Assembly (NCBI GenBank): GCA_002483085.1
Contig: DLHF01000075.1
Location: forward strand, 1-64,000
Length of the DNA: 64,000 bases
Source of the DNA: Ignavibacteria bacterium UBA7675
Lineage (GTDB): Bacteria; Bacteroidota; Ignavibacteria; Kapaibacteriales; UB7675
Direction: 5' to 3'
Shown: one piece after another, positions 1-9,530 of the stretch
How positions within the stretch are numbered: position 1 is the stretch's first letter
Layout: each line of letters starts with the position of its first letter
Notes under the pieces: model-generated
Seen by the model: only the letters and a program-made list of their open reading frames with translations
What the model was told of the DNA's origin: nothing
Databases searched by the model: none
Translations under genes and position numbers: made by a program

Positions 1-3000
1 ATTACCACGCGAGTGCTGCCCAACATGTCCTGCACTTTGTATTCCTTACGGGCAGATACTGGTGATATGGGTCTAACTGTTATGTTGTGCACACTGCCCT
101 GACCGTAAAATAGGTACTCCGAAGCCGAAAGATATACTCGTGGCTCCGTCGTACTGCCGCAACTCGTCTGCTGCGTCTCGACGCCCGCGTACACCGCAAG
201 CTGGCGCTTTACGCCATCCAACAAATAGTAGCTCCACTCCTTCGCCGGTTGCTGCGTGGTCGTGTACAGACGTTTCTGCTCCCGCTCGCCCGATGCCGTG
301 TAGCGGTAACGCCAGTCGTCTACCGACGTACCCTGTGTCCGCACATACTGCTTCACCACGCCCTGTATGTTGTCATAACCAAACGTTTCACTCGATACCG
401 TCTGGACGCCAAATACATCTGTCCTCACAGTCATGGCTCCGTTGGCGTTGTAAACGTAGTCCGTGTAACCCGTCTGAGTCCAATTACCATTTTGCAGTAC
501 GTAATCTCGACGCTTCGTCAATTGGTTCGGATGCACCACACTGTTGTACTCATACGTACCCAGCGCGCTCAATGTACCGCTACTCTCTCGGTTGCCTATA
601 TCATCGTATTCATAGCTCACTGACGACTGACCAGACGGAAGCCAGTCCGTTAGAAAGCCCAATACTTCGTTGTACACATAATCCTGTACCTGTTGAGGCT
701 GGCCACTCTGCTGAGATGTTTGGCGAGTGATATTGCCCAATATGTCGTACTCTAACAACTGACGAAATGCCAAAGAACCGCTCTTCTGGGCAAGAAGATC
801 ATCCAAGAACGCACGGGCGTTATAATGATACGTGATTTCCGTTGATACCGGTGGATACGACATGCTCGACACCGCGCCGCGCTTGGAATAACTGTACACT
901 ATATCTGCCTCTGCCGGGCGGCTTTCTGCGGCTACATACGCAGGACTGCTCACTCCAAGACCAACTCCCGATGCCGACACCTTCGTCCACACCGAATCCA
1001 CTCGACCATTCCAGTCGTAGCTGTACCACGCTGACGACTGACGCAATGGATCTACCGCACGAATGTTCGTGATTGCATTCATCGCATTATACGTGTAGTA
1101 CACCGCATCAAATCCAAGATTCTCCGTGTAGCGCAACAGAGCTTCTACACGACCGCGTTCGTCGTAGCTCATCACCACAAAGTGGTAGGGTTCACCTGCA
1201 TGACCACGATACGCTACGGCAACTTCATGACCCTTCATATTCCGTACTTTCCCCGTTGGTGCAAGAGCATCCCACTGGGCCATCGAAGGAAACGACAACC
1301 ACACCGATCCTTGCGCTACGGGCAGATGATCGTACTGCACGACCATCCGCGCATTCTGCGGATACAATGCAATATTCTCAAAATCAGTCGCCAGTGCAAC
1401 TGGTAATCCCGGATCACTGTAGTTTTGTACGGGATGGGACAGAAAAGGAGCAACTACTTGCGATAGAATTGGCTGAGGCAAACACGATGTTTCTGCAAGC
1501 TGATTCAGCGTCCAGAATTGCGGCAGAGACGTTGACGATGAAAGCCAGATCGTCTGGTTGGCTGTCACCGCGACACTGATCCCGCCATCGCGCAGCGTTT
1601 TTGCTTCCAATACATCCGTAAGACGCGACGAAGGAGCAGCAACGCTCAACACCTGTTCTTTTTTCCCGCCGCCATGAGCTTGACCTATGGCATGGCCACC
1701 ACCACCCGGCGTAATTTCACCCGAGAGACGTGCCTCGCCCACCACCGTTACGCGACCCAAGTCGTCGTATTCCATGAACGTCAGTTGACTGTTGTCCGAC
1801 TGCTGCTGGCTTTGTGTAAAACGCACCTGACCCAGCGCATCGTAAGCATAAGAAGTATAGCCCATATCCGGCTGGTATTTATACTTCACGCGACCATAGG
1901 TATCGTACCAGTACTGCGTTTCCTCACCCTTCGGATTTGTCGCAATTGTCAACCGGTTTTGCAGGTCATAATCATACAGAGTTTGGATGAAGCTCGTAGG
2001 AGATGTCTCGACTTCTTCTACTCGTAGGCGACCAAGGGCATCATAATACTGCGACGTCGTTCGCTCTACTCCACCATTCTGATCCCGTACTTTTGTGGTT
2101 GTGCGATTATAATACCCATAAAAGTCCTGAGTCAGCCACGTCAGGTCCGACGCACGGCCTCCGGTATAGCTGATCGTCGTGTACGTGTTGTCGGCATTCG
2201 TCACCTTAACCGGACGACCCCATGTATCGTACTCAGTACTCACCACATACCCTTCCTGATCGGTTGTTGTACTGGTCAGGCCAAAGCCTGTATGGCTGGA
2301 CACCACACTATCGGTCCGAATCGGATTTGTCGGATCGCCTATCAGCAGTTTTGCTTTCTCCACCAGATGATCCGCGCCGAACTCATTCCGTATTTCCGTG
2401 AAGTGCATCGGGCGGCACGACGAACTCGGATAATTCACCGATGTGTACTTGTCCTCTGTTTTGATACGCTGAATCACATCACTATCGGTGATCGAGCTGT
2501 ACTCATACGCCACGGTAAATTGCTGCTGATCTTTTGGCAAATTAAACACGCCATCCAACAGCCAACGCGGGCGTTTATCCTCCGCATCGGCCACCAAAAC
2601 GATACCTGCGCCCGGCGTCGTCACCGATACTTCTACCTCCAAGCCCGGAAGACCACATTGGATAAACGACTGCAGCTCGTTTGTATTAAATTTTACATCG
2701 AACTGATACGCGTTATTACTCGGGTTGCTCATCACCTCATCTTTTTTGCCACTTACACTACTGGTAATACCGCCCACTGAACAATTTAGCACATAGTCCC
2801 GCTTGGCCAACACTGTCCGGTCGGATGCGCGAATGACATCCACGTGCATATCGAAACAACGGCCCGTCATCGACGAAATAAAGAACCGGAAAGAGCCACC
2901 GCGAAGACTTTGGGCCGCCGAAAACAGGTTCGGATTAGCCAACTGATCCGTCGTATCGAATTTGCACACCGCCACTTCCTTCAGCACACCGTTATACACC

Positions 3001-6000
3001 GTTGTCGTGCCGCCAAAATCAGTATTGGTGATCGTCGTGAGCACTTCTTCGCGTCCGCGTTTTGTACTCTGCGATGCTGCATCGGCCACCTCCTCACCGG
3101 TGGTGGGAGCAACTAAACCGGTCGTTACTTCCCGCAGACCACACGGACTGCCATTATAAAACAACCCTGCCGACAACGCCATGTAGATGCTATCCTTGTA
3201 GGAACGGTAGGTCCGATTATCCCCCGGGCAACGCACCGTCACTTCTTCGATTTCCCGACGTGTCCAGTACAATGGTACCACATAGTCCTTCTTTCCGTCG
3301 AAGCGCTCGGTACACGTCGTCTGCGTCCCCAGAAAATCTTTCGGCAATTGTGCTTGTACTAACCGACCATTGTAGTCATACTCAAAGCGCGAATAATAAC
3401 CATTGTAATCGCTCTGGCCGCTCAACAATCCATAGAAACCCCATTCATTACGACCCTGCAACACATCCAAGGCGCCCGTGCGCGCATTCCGCACAAGACT
3501 CCGGCTTATCAGTGGTTTCTCCAAACCAAGGCTGTGCAACCTGTCCCGTAGCTCTTCCTGGCGGCTCGTACCATCGTCATGCAGGCGCAATCCCGAGGGA
3601 ATACTCCGTTTCGGAAAACGATATTCCTGCTCTTTGATCGATCCATTGCCATTGCGAACACGTACCGGATACCGTTCATCAGTGTACAACCATCCGTAGT
3701 TTCCGTTGTTGAACACCGATGTACCATAGCTCGTTTCGCTGATTAACGTCGAGCTCGAACGGTTTTCCGCGATCAGGCTATCGCGAAGCGCAAGGCCGCG
3801 ACGGTTCTGGCCTGGAGCACGGCTGGTTTCTTCATACACAGTCTTGGTACCACCGAGGTACAGACCTTGAGCATCCAAGCGATAGCTCTCCTTCACCAAA
3901 CCGTAAAACGGAGGAGCGGTAAAATCGCGCACGCCAAGCGTGTCATACACCTGCAAGCTGTCTGGCATGTCTTCCCAGTAGCAACTCAACTGCTTGGACG
4001 CCACTAAATCATAATACTTCTTCTGGCTCGCGATTTTGTCCCACACCACCTGTGTCACCTGCTGGGGCGTTGACAGGTACGGCAAATGGAGATACTCTGT
4101 CACGTTCTTCAGAAGCGTGACGCCTTGATTCTCCGGGTTGCGAATGTCTTCGGTCTTCTTTTGCACTTTTAGCAGGTGTTTATCCGCGACTGCTGTCGGA
4201 CCGCCATAGCTATAATCTGGCTGTACTACATAACTTACAAGAGATTTCGACGTCAGCGTGAAGCCCGATGAACCGACATCACGAATGCTCGTCTCTGAGC
4301 GTATTGGCAGGAACAAAGCACCGCTCGATTGTTGACCATATTCGGTAAAGCTGCTCACTGTTTTCCCATCTGCTTCTTCCGTCACTCCGATTGGAGCAGT
4401 GTACACCAAGGGAATCGCCAGTGGATGCGGAGCGCTCACATTTCGGTACCGAGCAATTTCATACGGCTGAAACGTGTACGTCACCGTCTTTTCCTGCTGC
4501 GTCCGCCGATCCTTCAATGTATAGATTGTTTGAGGGGTTGTACCATACACTTGCTGTGAGCACGGACTTAACGACAGATCCATACCATCAAAGCAGTACG
4601 TTTCCGTCGACAGCCACTGGTGTTGGGTGTTGTACTTTGTCACCACATGGGCAGCATTATTCAATCGCCAGTTTGCCAAAGCACCCGTGGGCGTCTGGTT
4701 CTGATTATAATCAATTTCCCGGCTCCCATCGCTGGAGCCTTCGTAATACGATATCGAATACTGGGCTGATGGTTCTTTTATCGAGGTCAGACGGGAGGAC
4801 GTCACCGCAAGGCGCGTCGCCACTGTATACGGATGCTTGTAATTGACAAAAAAGCGATTGTAGCTCCCATAGCCAAACTCTGTCAGACGGTTCTCTGGAT
4901 CACGCAACTTTTTCACCATACCGATATAGCTCTTGGTCTCAGGTGTATTGCCACCGACACTTTCAAACAACTCCAACGGTATCGACTTTTCCAACTGCAA
5001 CGACGTTGTTCGGCCATGCGCTTCCACCACGACTGCTTGATTCCCGTAGTTCACATGCACGTAATCGCCAATATCTTTCACCAGTGCCCGACCCGGGCTG
5101 CCTTCGCCCTGCTGCATATGCCGACTGTAGCCCACATTCATGACCACGCCCGAAGCGTCATTAATTTCACGCAAGTAGAAGATCGTCGGGCCGGCAGTTT
5201 TACCCCCACTCAACCCTGGATTATCCTGACTATAGCGCTGCCAGCCATACGACGCCTGCTGCTCAAAAAATACATATTCCAAACCGTCACCTGGATAATA
5301 CTTTACGCGACGAGGCAAATACTGATACAACTGGTTCTTCCAGTAGTTCGGAACGCCGTTCTGGTTGCCAAAATTGATATACTGGCGAACCGTGTCCAAC
5401 ATTCCCGTCATAATATAGGTTGTATCGTACTCCACGACCGCAAAGCCCGTCGAGTTCATGTCATCTTCAAAATAACGACCCGTCACATACTCGTAGTTCT
5501 GTCTGCCGCCGCCATCCCAGCCCCACACATAAGGATTTCGTAGTTGCAGCAGGCTGCCGTCCGCACGAAGAAGACTGATCACATCGTACTGCCCAGAATT
5601 ATCCATGCGGTTCATACGATTGCAAAAGTCATAACCCTCTACTAGCCAAGGCATCTGAGCCCCATCCCATAACGTCTCAGTTGTCCGCTTTGGCGGCATG
5701 TAGTCCGATACTAACGACAATGTCTGTACCGCAAAGCCGTTCACACCAATCACCCACAACGGATGATTCCGCGTGAACTTGTCCCAGTAGTCCGGACCTT
5801 CCACATTTCCAGTGGGATACTCCTGACTCGGGATAAGAATAATCGTGTTTGTACCGTGATTGTAATGCTTGAAAGAAGAAAAAGGCACCGAATTACAGTA
5901 GTTCAAGCTCACCTGAAAGCCATAGCCTTTTTGTGTGAATTTATCTAGCGTATAGCTATAGTTCACACCGCCATTGGCATTGGAAACTGCAAGCTTCCCA

Positions 6001-6203
6001 TCCACATTAATCACCTGACCTTTCTGAAAACCACGCTCGTCGTACTGCTCTGATGATTTCTTTAAATTGAAGGTTTCTGCGCTGTACTGGCTATACAATG
6101 GAGCCAGTGCCAAACAAAGCAAGACAACACTCAAGGCAGCTTGGCTCGCTGACGGAAAAAAAAGCCGCTGGCATACGGCAGCTTGTTGCATTATTCTATT
6201 CAT
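1..6203 (-). CDS. RHS/YD-repeat protein, C-terminus cut by window edge
   Basis: One open frame of about 2067 codons runs from ATG at 6203 to position 1 on the minus strand without a stop. It starts with a hydrophobic signal-like segment (about residues 20-40, ending near LAPLYSQ), so export is likely. The middle (from about residue 1300) carries many YD repeats, such as YDTWGRPV, YDALGRLR, YDTYGRVK, YDALGQVR, YDDLGRVT, YDERGRVE and YDDIGNRE. The last visible residues include QDMLGSTR, which matches the DxxGSxR motif that normally closes an RHS core shell. The hypervariable tip that would show a toxin or other payload must therefore lie just outside the window. The N-terminal ~1200 residues have no domain I can name. 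The gene follows a small T9SS-exported protein by 82 bases and may be co-transcribed with it. Such proteins usually encapsulate toxins or act as large surface proteins; which applies here cannot be told. Confidence 0.9.
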   Translation of the reverse strand, partial: MNRIMQQAAVCQRLFFPSASQAALSVVLLCLALAPLYSQYSAETFNLKKSSEQYDERGFQKGQVINVDGKLAVSNANGGVNYSYTLDKFTQKGYGFQVSLNYCNSVPFSSFKHYNHGTNTIILIPSQEYPTGNVEGPDYWDKFTRNHPLWVIGVNGFAVQTLSLVSDYMPPKRTTETLWDGAQMPWLVEGYDFCNRMNRMDNSGQYDVISLLRADGSLLQLRNPYVWGWDGGGRQNYEYVTGRYFEDDMNSTGFAVVEYDTTYIMTGMLDTVRQYINFGNQNGVPNYWKNQLYQYLPRRVKYYPGDGLEYVFFEQQASYGWQRYSQDNPGLSGGKTAGPTIFYLREINDASGVVMNVGYSRHMQQGEGSPGRALVKDIGDYVHVNYGNQAVVVEAHGRTTSLQLEKSIPLELFESVGGNTPETKSYIGMVKKLRDPENRLTEFGYGSYNRFFVNYKHPYTVATRLAVTSSRLTSIKEPSAQYSISYYEGSSDGSREIDYNQNQTPTGALANWRLNNAAHVVTKYNTQHQWLSTETYCFDGMDLSLSPCSQQVYGTTPQTIYTLKDRRTQQEKTVTYTFQPYEIARYRNVSAPHPLAIPLVYTAPIGVTEEADGKTVSSFTEYGQQSSGALFLPIRSETSIRDVGSSGFTLTSKSLVSYVVQPDYSYGGPTAVADKHLLKVQKKTEDIRNPENQGVTLLKNVTEYLHLPYLSTPQQVTQVVWDKIASQKKYYDLVASKQLSCYWEDMPDSLQVYDTLGVRDFTAPPFYGLVKESYRLDAQGLYLGGTKTVYEETSRAPGQNRRGLALRDSLIAENRSSSTLISETSYGTSVFNNGNYGWLYTDERYPVRVRNGNGSIKEQEYRFPKRSIPSGLRLHDDGTSRQEELRDRLHSLGLEKPLISRSLVRNARTGALDVLQGRNEWGFYGLLSGQSDYNGYYSRFEYDYNGRLVQAQLPKDFLGTQTTCTERFDGKKDYVVPLYWTRREIEEVTVRCPGDNRTYRSYKDSIYMALSAGLFYNGSPCGLREVTTGLVAPTTGEEVADAASQSTKRGREEVLTTITNTDFGGTTTVYNGVLKEVAVCKFDTTDQLANPNLFSAAQSLRGGSFRFFISSMTGRCFDMHVDVIRASDRTVLAKRDYVLNCSVGGITSSVSGKKDEVMSNPSNNAYQFDVKFNTNELQSFIQCGLPGLEVEVSVTTPGAGIVLVADAEDKRPRWLLDGVFNLPKDQQQFTVAYEYSSITDSDVIQRIKTEDKYTSVNYPSSSCRPMHFTEIRNEFGADHLVEKAKLLIGDPTNPIRTDSVVSSHTGFGLTSTTTDQEGYVVSTEYDTWGRPVKVTNADNTYTTISYTGGRASDLTWLTQDFYGYYNRTTTKVRDQNGGVERTTSQYYDALGRLRVEEVETSPTSFIQTLYDYDLQNRLTIATNPKGEETQYWYDTYGRVKYKYQPDMGYTSYAYDALGQVRFTQSQQQSDNSQLTFMEYDDLGRVTVVGEARLSGEITPGGGGHAIGQAHGGGKKEQVLSVAAPSSRLTDVLEAKTLRDGGISVAVTANQTIWLSSSTSLPQFWTLNQLAETSCLPQPILSQVVAPFLSHPVQNYSDPGLPVALATDFENIALYPQNARMVVQYDHLPVAQGSVWLSFPSMAQWDALAPTGKVRNMKGHEVAVAYRGHAGEPYHFVVMSYDERGRVEALLRYTENLGFDAVYYTYNAMNAITNIRAVDPLRQSSAWYSYDWNGRVDSVWTKVSASGVGLGVSSPAYVAAESRPAEADIVYSYSKRGAVSSMSYPPVSTEITYHYNARAFLDDLLAQKSGSLAFRQLLEYDILGNITRQTSQQSGQPQQVQDYVYNEVLGFLTDWLPSGQSSVSYEYDDIGNRESSGTLSALGTYEYNSVVHPNQLTKRRDYVLQNGNWTQTGYTDYVYNANGAMTVRTDVFGVQTVSSETFGYDNIQGVVKQYVRTQGTSVDDWRYRYTASGEREQKRLYTTTQQPAKEWSYYLLDGVKRQLAVYAGVETQQTSCGSTTEPRVYLSASEYLFYGQGSVHNITVRPISPVSARKEYKVQDMLGSTRVV

Positions 6204-6285
6204 AAAATATTTGACAAAAAGTGAGAAGGAATCCGCCCGGTGTAGAGCGGCGGGACGATAGAAGAACCAGTGCTTACAACCAGGG

Positions 6286-7167
6286 CTAGCGTTTGATAAT
6301 AAACGGATACACACCCACTGGGGAGCCCTCGCGCATCAACTCTACAACATAATAACCGCTTACAAGCCTGCTGACATCGATACTGTGCCACAGCATACCC
6401 TTGCTCCCAAGGCTAATTCGCTGCTCTTCAAAAACCTGACCGCTTACACCTACCACTTTCGCCGTATAACTCCCGGCTGGTAACGTCGCTTCAACTGTTG
6501 CGGTATAGACCGACGGATTAGGGTAAATCCGTACCTCTATGCTATCCTCTACCTGCGTGATAATCGGTGGAGGGGCTTGCACGTTCACTGGGAACGTGCC
6601 CAATAGGTAACTCTCCACATCCGACAAATCACGAACTTCTGGTTCCGTCAAATGCGTCCCAAGCTGAACATCCTGGGCAAAAAATGGAGTCGCTTGGAAC
6701 ACTGGCTGAATCTGGCTGAGCTGGATCACGCCCGTCGTCGACAGAGCTGTCTGGCCAAAGATCACCACAGCGCGACCTGTATCCGGTTCGCTGGCTGTAG
6801 AATCATTGTACCCCCACAAGAAAAACATCATATCCGTGAGCGTATCTCCCGGATTCAACTTCAAAAACGATACGGAGCCCGCCATCTTCGGATAGCTCGG
6901 ATACACAAAATTCGTCATCGGCGGCCCCGCTGGAGGCTGCGGATTAATATGATCCTTACCCCATACAATCTTTTCCGGGAGTTTCGTGAACGAGCCTCCA
7001 AACGACCTGCCAATAACGGTGTCCTGGTACTGATCCTGGTTCAAGTGGCCAATAAAGAGAACCACTGGTTGAGCTTGCACCGCACACAAGCTCAAAAAAT
7101 ACAAGAGCACGACTACTGCGTATACTCCCGGTGAACAGTGGGGAAACTGTCGGGCTGGTAATGACAT
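6286..7167 (-). CDS. Secreted protein with T9SS C-terminal sorting domain
   Basis: A 293-residue protein. The start at 7167 is supported by AGGAG five bases upstream. The N-terminus has a signal peptide (hydrophobic core near residues 14-30, ending in AVQAQ). The last ~80 residues form a type A T9SS sorting domain: it opens with VRIYPNPS, then VSGQV and LVSGYYVVEL, and ends in basic FIIKR. The protein should be exported by Sec and then passed across the outer membrane by the type IX system. The central part (about residues 35-200) has no recognised fold. It sits 82 bases upstream of the RHS gene on the same strand, so the two may form one transcript, and the small protein could be a surface partner of the RHS protein (inference). 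Its leader holds two strong inverted repeats. Confidence 0.85.
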   Translation of the reverse strand: MSLPARQFPHCSPGVYAVVVLLYFLSLCAVQAQPVVLFIGHLNQDQYQDTVIGRSFGGSFTKLPEKIVWGKDHINPQPPAGPPMTNFVYPSYPKMAGSVSFLKLNPGDTLTDMMFFLWGYNDSTASEPDTGRAVVIFGQTALSTTGVIQLSQIQPVFQATPFFAQDVQLGTHLTEPEVRDLSDVESYLLGTFPVNVQAPPPIITQVEDSIEVRIYPNPSVYTATVEATLPAGSYTAKVVGVSGQVFEEQRISLGSKGMLWHSIDVSRLVSGYYVVELMREGSPVGVYPFIIKR

Positions 7168-7214
7168 ACAACTCCTGTGAAAGAAAATGAGTAATGGTTA
7201 CATGGCCATTGCTG

Positions 7215-7245
7215 GCAGCGCAGAGCTGTGTGAGCTCTGCGCTGC
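7215..7245. repeat. Perfect inverted repeat in 5' leader
   Basis: GCAGCGCAGAGCT and its exact complement are separated by the five-base loop GTGTG. The hairpin lies 48-78 bases upstream of the start codon at 7167, within the expected leader RNA. It could stabilise or regulate the transcript; it has no U-tract on either strand. Confidence 0.75.
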
Positions 7246-7266
7246 AAAGATAAACCCGGTGATTCC

Positions 7267-7296
7267 CAAAACTGGGGGACAAAACCCCCTGTTTTG
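7267..7296. repeat. G/C-tract inverted repeat in 5' leader
   Basis: The arms CAAAACTGGGGG and CCCCCTGTTTTG pair with one T-T mismatch around the loop ACAAAA. It lies upstream of the 7215 hairpin, in the same leader or in the promoter region of the 7167 gene. It may be an operator or an RNA stem. Confidence 0.6.
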
Positions 7297-7388
7297 TAAC
7301 ATCTGTGCGTTTTTTTACAGAAAGTTTTCCACATTCTGACAGTACGAACCAACCTGACAACCTATTTCTTGGTGAATAGGCACAAACG

Positions 7389-7417
7389 ACAACGTCCGGC
7401 TTGTGACCGGACGTTGT
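7389..7417 (-). terminator. Hairpin downstream of TPR histidine kinase
   Basis: ACAACGTCCGG and CCGGACGTTGT form a perfect 11-bp stem with a 7-base loop, about 210 bases downstream of the kinase stop. It lacks a U-tract, so it is a probable rather than a certain terminator. Confidence 0.45.
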
Positions 7418-7522
7418 AGATCAATTACTATGACATGTAGCTTCTCGTCTTTCTCGCACCTATTGATAGATAGTTGCAAGCTGTACAGGAGCACCGTATT
7501 CCCCTTCCGGCGGCTGGCAGGC

Positions 7523-7593
7523 GGCCAGCAACGAGCCGGATATGCGACCGGTGACAGCGACGCGGCGGACGCTGCAAAGACGCCCGTGCCACA
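7523..7593 (+). repeat. Dispersed repeat family 1, copy a
   Basis: This copy shares the block TGCGACCGGTGACAGCGAC, a variable spacer, then GCTGCAAAGACGCCCGTGCC with copies at 18063, 36995 and 57981 (inverted). It is intergenic, like all other copies. Confidence 0.8.
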
Positions 7594-7625
7594 CATTTCT
7601 CACCACAAACAGAGTGTACGGCTTT

Positions 7626-9497
7626 CTATGCAGGTACTTCTATGCTATCAGTTTTTGGAAACTCCACAACAAAGCACGCGCCTTTGCCGTGTTCACTTTC
7701 GCAGCGCACGCTGCCGCCCATCTCTGCCACCAGCGCATGCACAATAGAAAGCCCAAGCCCAGTGGAAACTTCACCCGCTGTTGGCTGTGCGCTCAGCTTT
7801 CTGAACTTCCCAAATAAAGCTCTTTTATCCTCATCGGTCAGCCCTGGCCCTTCATCCTGCACTTCCAGCCGAACGACATCGGGCAGAGCCAGTAGCCGCA
7901 CAACAACCTGAGTATCTGTGGGCGAGAACTTCAGCGCATTCGACACAAGATTTTCTACGATTTGGCCGAGCGAACGGCGGTCCACCCACACACTGGGAAG
8001 CTGGTCGCCAAACGCAACAACAAGCGCAATTTTCTTTTCGAGAGCACGGCGCTGGAACACCTCCATTGTTTGCTCTACAACCGTCCGCCAATCGACGAGT
8101 TCGTACAGCAGCTTAACACCTCCGAGCTCGATAGCATTGTAGTCGAGCAGATTTGCCACCAAGGTAAGCATGCGCTTTGTGCTGCGCTCGCAGCGCTGCG
8201 AGATACGCAGGATATCATCATTACCGAGCATATCGAACTCCATACGCAGGCTTCGCAAGTCGTTGCTCACCGCTATAAGCGGATTGCGTAGATCGTGCGC
8301 GGCAATACTCATAAATTCGCTTTTTTCCTGATTGAGGTATTTCAGTTCGTTGTTCGCAGCTTCTAATTCGCGAAGAGCCGATGCCAGCTCGACATTGCGT
8401 AGCCTGTGGATTTCGGCTTCTTTTTGGGACTTCTCAACTTCAAACTGCATTCGGAGATTTCTGCTCGCCTGCTGAGTATCGGCATTGACATACTCGCGAT
8501 CCAAGGCGTGGAACCGCTTATACCAGTGCAGAGCTTGGAGCATATTGCCATGAGCTTCCCATATTTCTGCGTACAGGCGGTACATCTCTGCGGTGCGTAG
8601 CCCTGCATTAATTTCTTCGGCAAGCGAAAGCGCATAGCGGCAGGATTCCAGCGAATCGGTCGTATGCCCGGAAGCCAATGCCAGCTCTGCAAAATTGCGA
8701 TAGCATTCTACTTCTGCCGCCCTGTCTTTGGTTGTTTCAGCAAGGGCAAGCCCCTTGTGGAAATACAAGAGAGCATTATCTGTATCACCAAGATTTCGAT
8801 ACGCCTCTCCCAAATGGATAAGAGAATACATATGAATCTGGGTAAAGTCGATACGCTCAGCAAGCTCGGCTGCCTCGTGCAGATAGGTTAGTCCTTCGTT
8901 AAAAGCCTTTGTCTGCCCGCACAAGCTACCGAGGTTATTCAAGCACACAGCTTGCCCCTGCGGATGGTTTACATCCCGAAAAATCTGCAATGCTTTTAGC
9001 AAGTAGTCTCGCGATTCACTGTAATTTTCCAGATCGCCGTACACAACACCTACGCTTACATAAATGCTGCCTGCCACGCCCGGCTTGGCCAGTTCATCTG
9101 CGCGCTGAAGTGTTTTAAAATAGTAGGACAGGGCATCGGTAAACCCACCCGTCTGATGATAGATATCTCCTATCAATTTCAGCGTATTAACTTCGCCCTG
9201 CACATCGCTATTTTCGCCAAAAAGCGGTAGAGCCTCCAGCAATTGCTTAAGCGCAGCTTCATTGTTGGCGCGCTGCTGGTTGCAGTATGCTTGTTGCAGC
9301 AAGCTGAGCGCAAGGCCTGCGGTATAGCCAGTTTCCCGGGCAAGCGTTTCGGCTTCAAGATTGAGCGCCAGTGCACGCGATAAATCCCGGTAGTATTCTT
9401 CTTCCGCGCGCTTATTAAGCGTATCAATACGGTTGATATCGGGCGACACCACTACTGTATCAGGATGCTGTATTTCATTATTCACGCTGTATTCCAT
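7626..9497 (-). CDS. TPR-containing soluble sensor histidine kinase
   Basis: A 623-residue protein without a signal peptide or membrane segments, so probably cytoplasmic. Residues ~20-330 are tetratricopeptide repeats (for example NLGSLCGQTKAFNEGLTYL and HLGEAYRNLGDTDNALLYF). A coiled coil follows (~345-390). The HisKA H-box is SIAAHDLRNPL with the phospho-acceptor His401. The HATPase domain shows the N-box NLVSNALKFS, the G1 box DEGPG and the G2 box STGLGLSIV, so it should be catalytically competent. TPR kinases of this kind sense protein or ligand signals through the repeats and phosphorylate a separate receiver. No response regulator is adjacent; the NtrC-like regulator at 16507 is the nearest and has no kinase beside it, so it is a possible partner (inference). 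AGAGGA lies close to the ATG. The stop of the upstream T9SS gene is 33 bases away, suggesting co-transcription. Confidence 0.9.
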   Translation of the reverse strand: MEYSVNNEIQHPDTVVVSPDINRIDTLNKRAEEEYYRDLSRALALNLEAETLARETGYTAGLALSLLQQAYCNQQRANNEAALKQLLEALPLFGENSDVQGEVNTLKLIGDIYHQTGGFTDALSYYFKTLQRADELAKPGVAGSIYVSVGVVYGDLENYSESRDYLLKALQIFRDVNHPQGQAVCLNNLGSLCGQTKAFNEGLTYLHEAAELAERIDFTQIHMYSLIHLGEAYRNLGDTDNALLYFHKGLALAETTKDRAAEVECYRNFAELALASGHTTDSLESCRYALSLAEEINAGLRTAEMYRLYAEIWEAHGNMLQALHWYKRFHALDREYVNADTQQASRNLRMQFEVEKSQKEAEIHRLRNVELASALRELEAANNELKYLNQEKSEFMSIAAHDLRNPLIAVSNDLRSLRMEFDMLGNDDILRISQRCERSTKRMLTLVANLLDYNAIELGGVKLLYELVDWRTVVEQTMEVFQRRALEKKIALVVAFGDQLPSVWVDRRSLGQIVENLVSNALKFSPTDTQVVVRLLALPDVVRLEVQDEGPGLTDEDKRALFGKFRKLSAQPTAGEVSTGLGLSIVHALVAEMGGSVRCESEHGKGACFVVEFPKTDSIEVPA

Positions 9498-9530
9498 TTC
9501 CTCTGATCCGCGCTTAATTCTGCCGTCGTG

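Larger units (their letters stand above)
7168..7625. other. Intergenic region with hairpins and a dispersed repeat
   Basis: There is no convincing gene in these 458 bases. From left to right the region holds two inverted repeats in the leader of the small T9SS gene (7215-7245 and 7267-7296), an 11-bp stem hairpin at 7389-7417 that probably ends transcription from the histidine kinase, and one copy of dispersed repeat family 1 at 7523-7593. The short open frames here follow the repeat and hairpins and look like chance. Confidence 0.6.

Noticed and set aside
140..6261. Numerous plus-strand open frames across the first 6 kb
   Set aside because: All are antisense to the continuous RHS frame, have no ribosome sites and show Arg/Ser/His-rich shadow composition.
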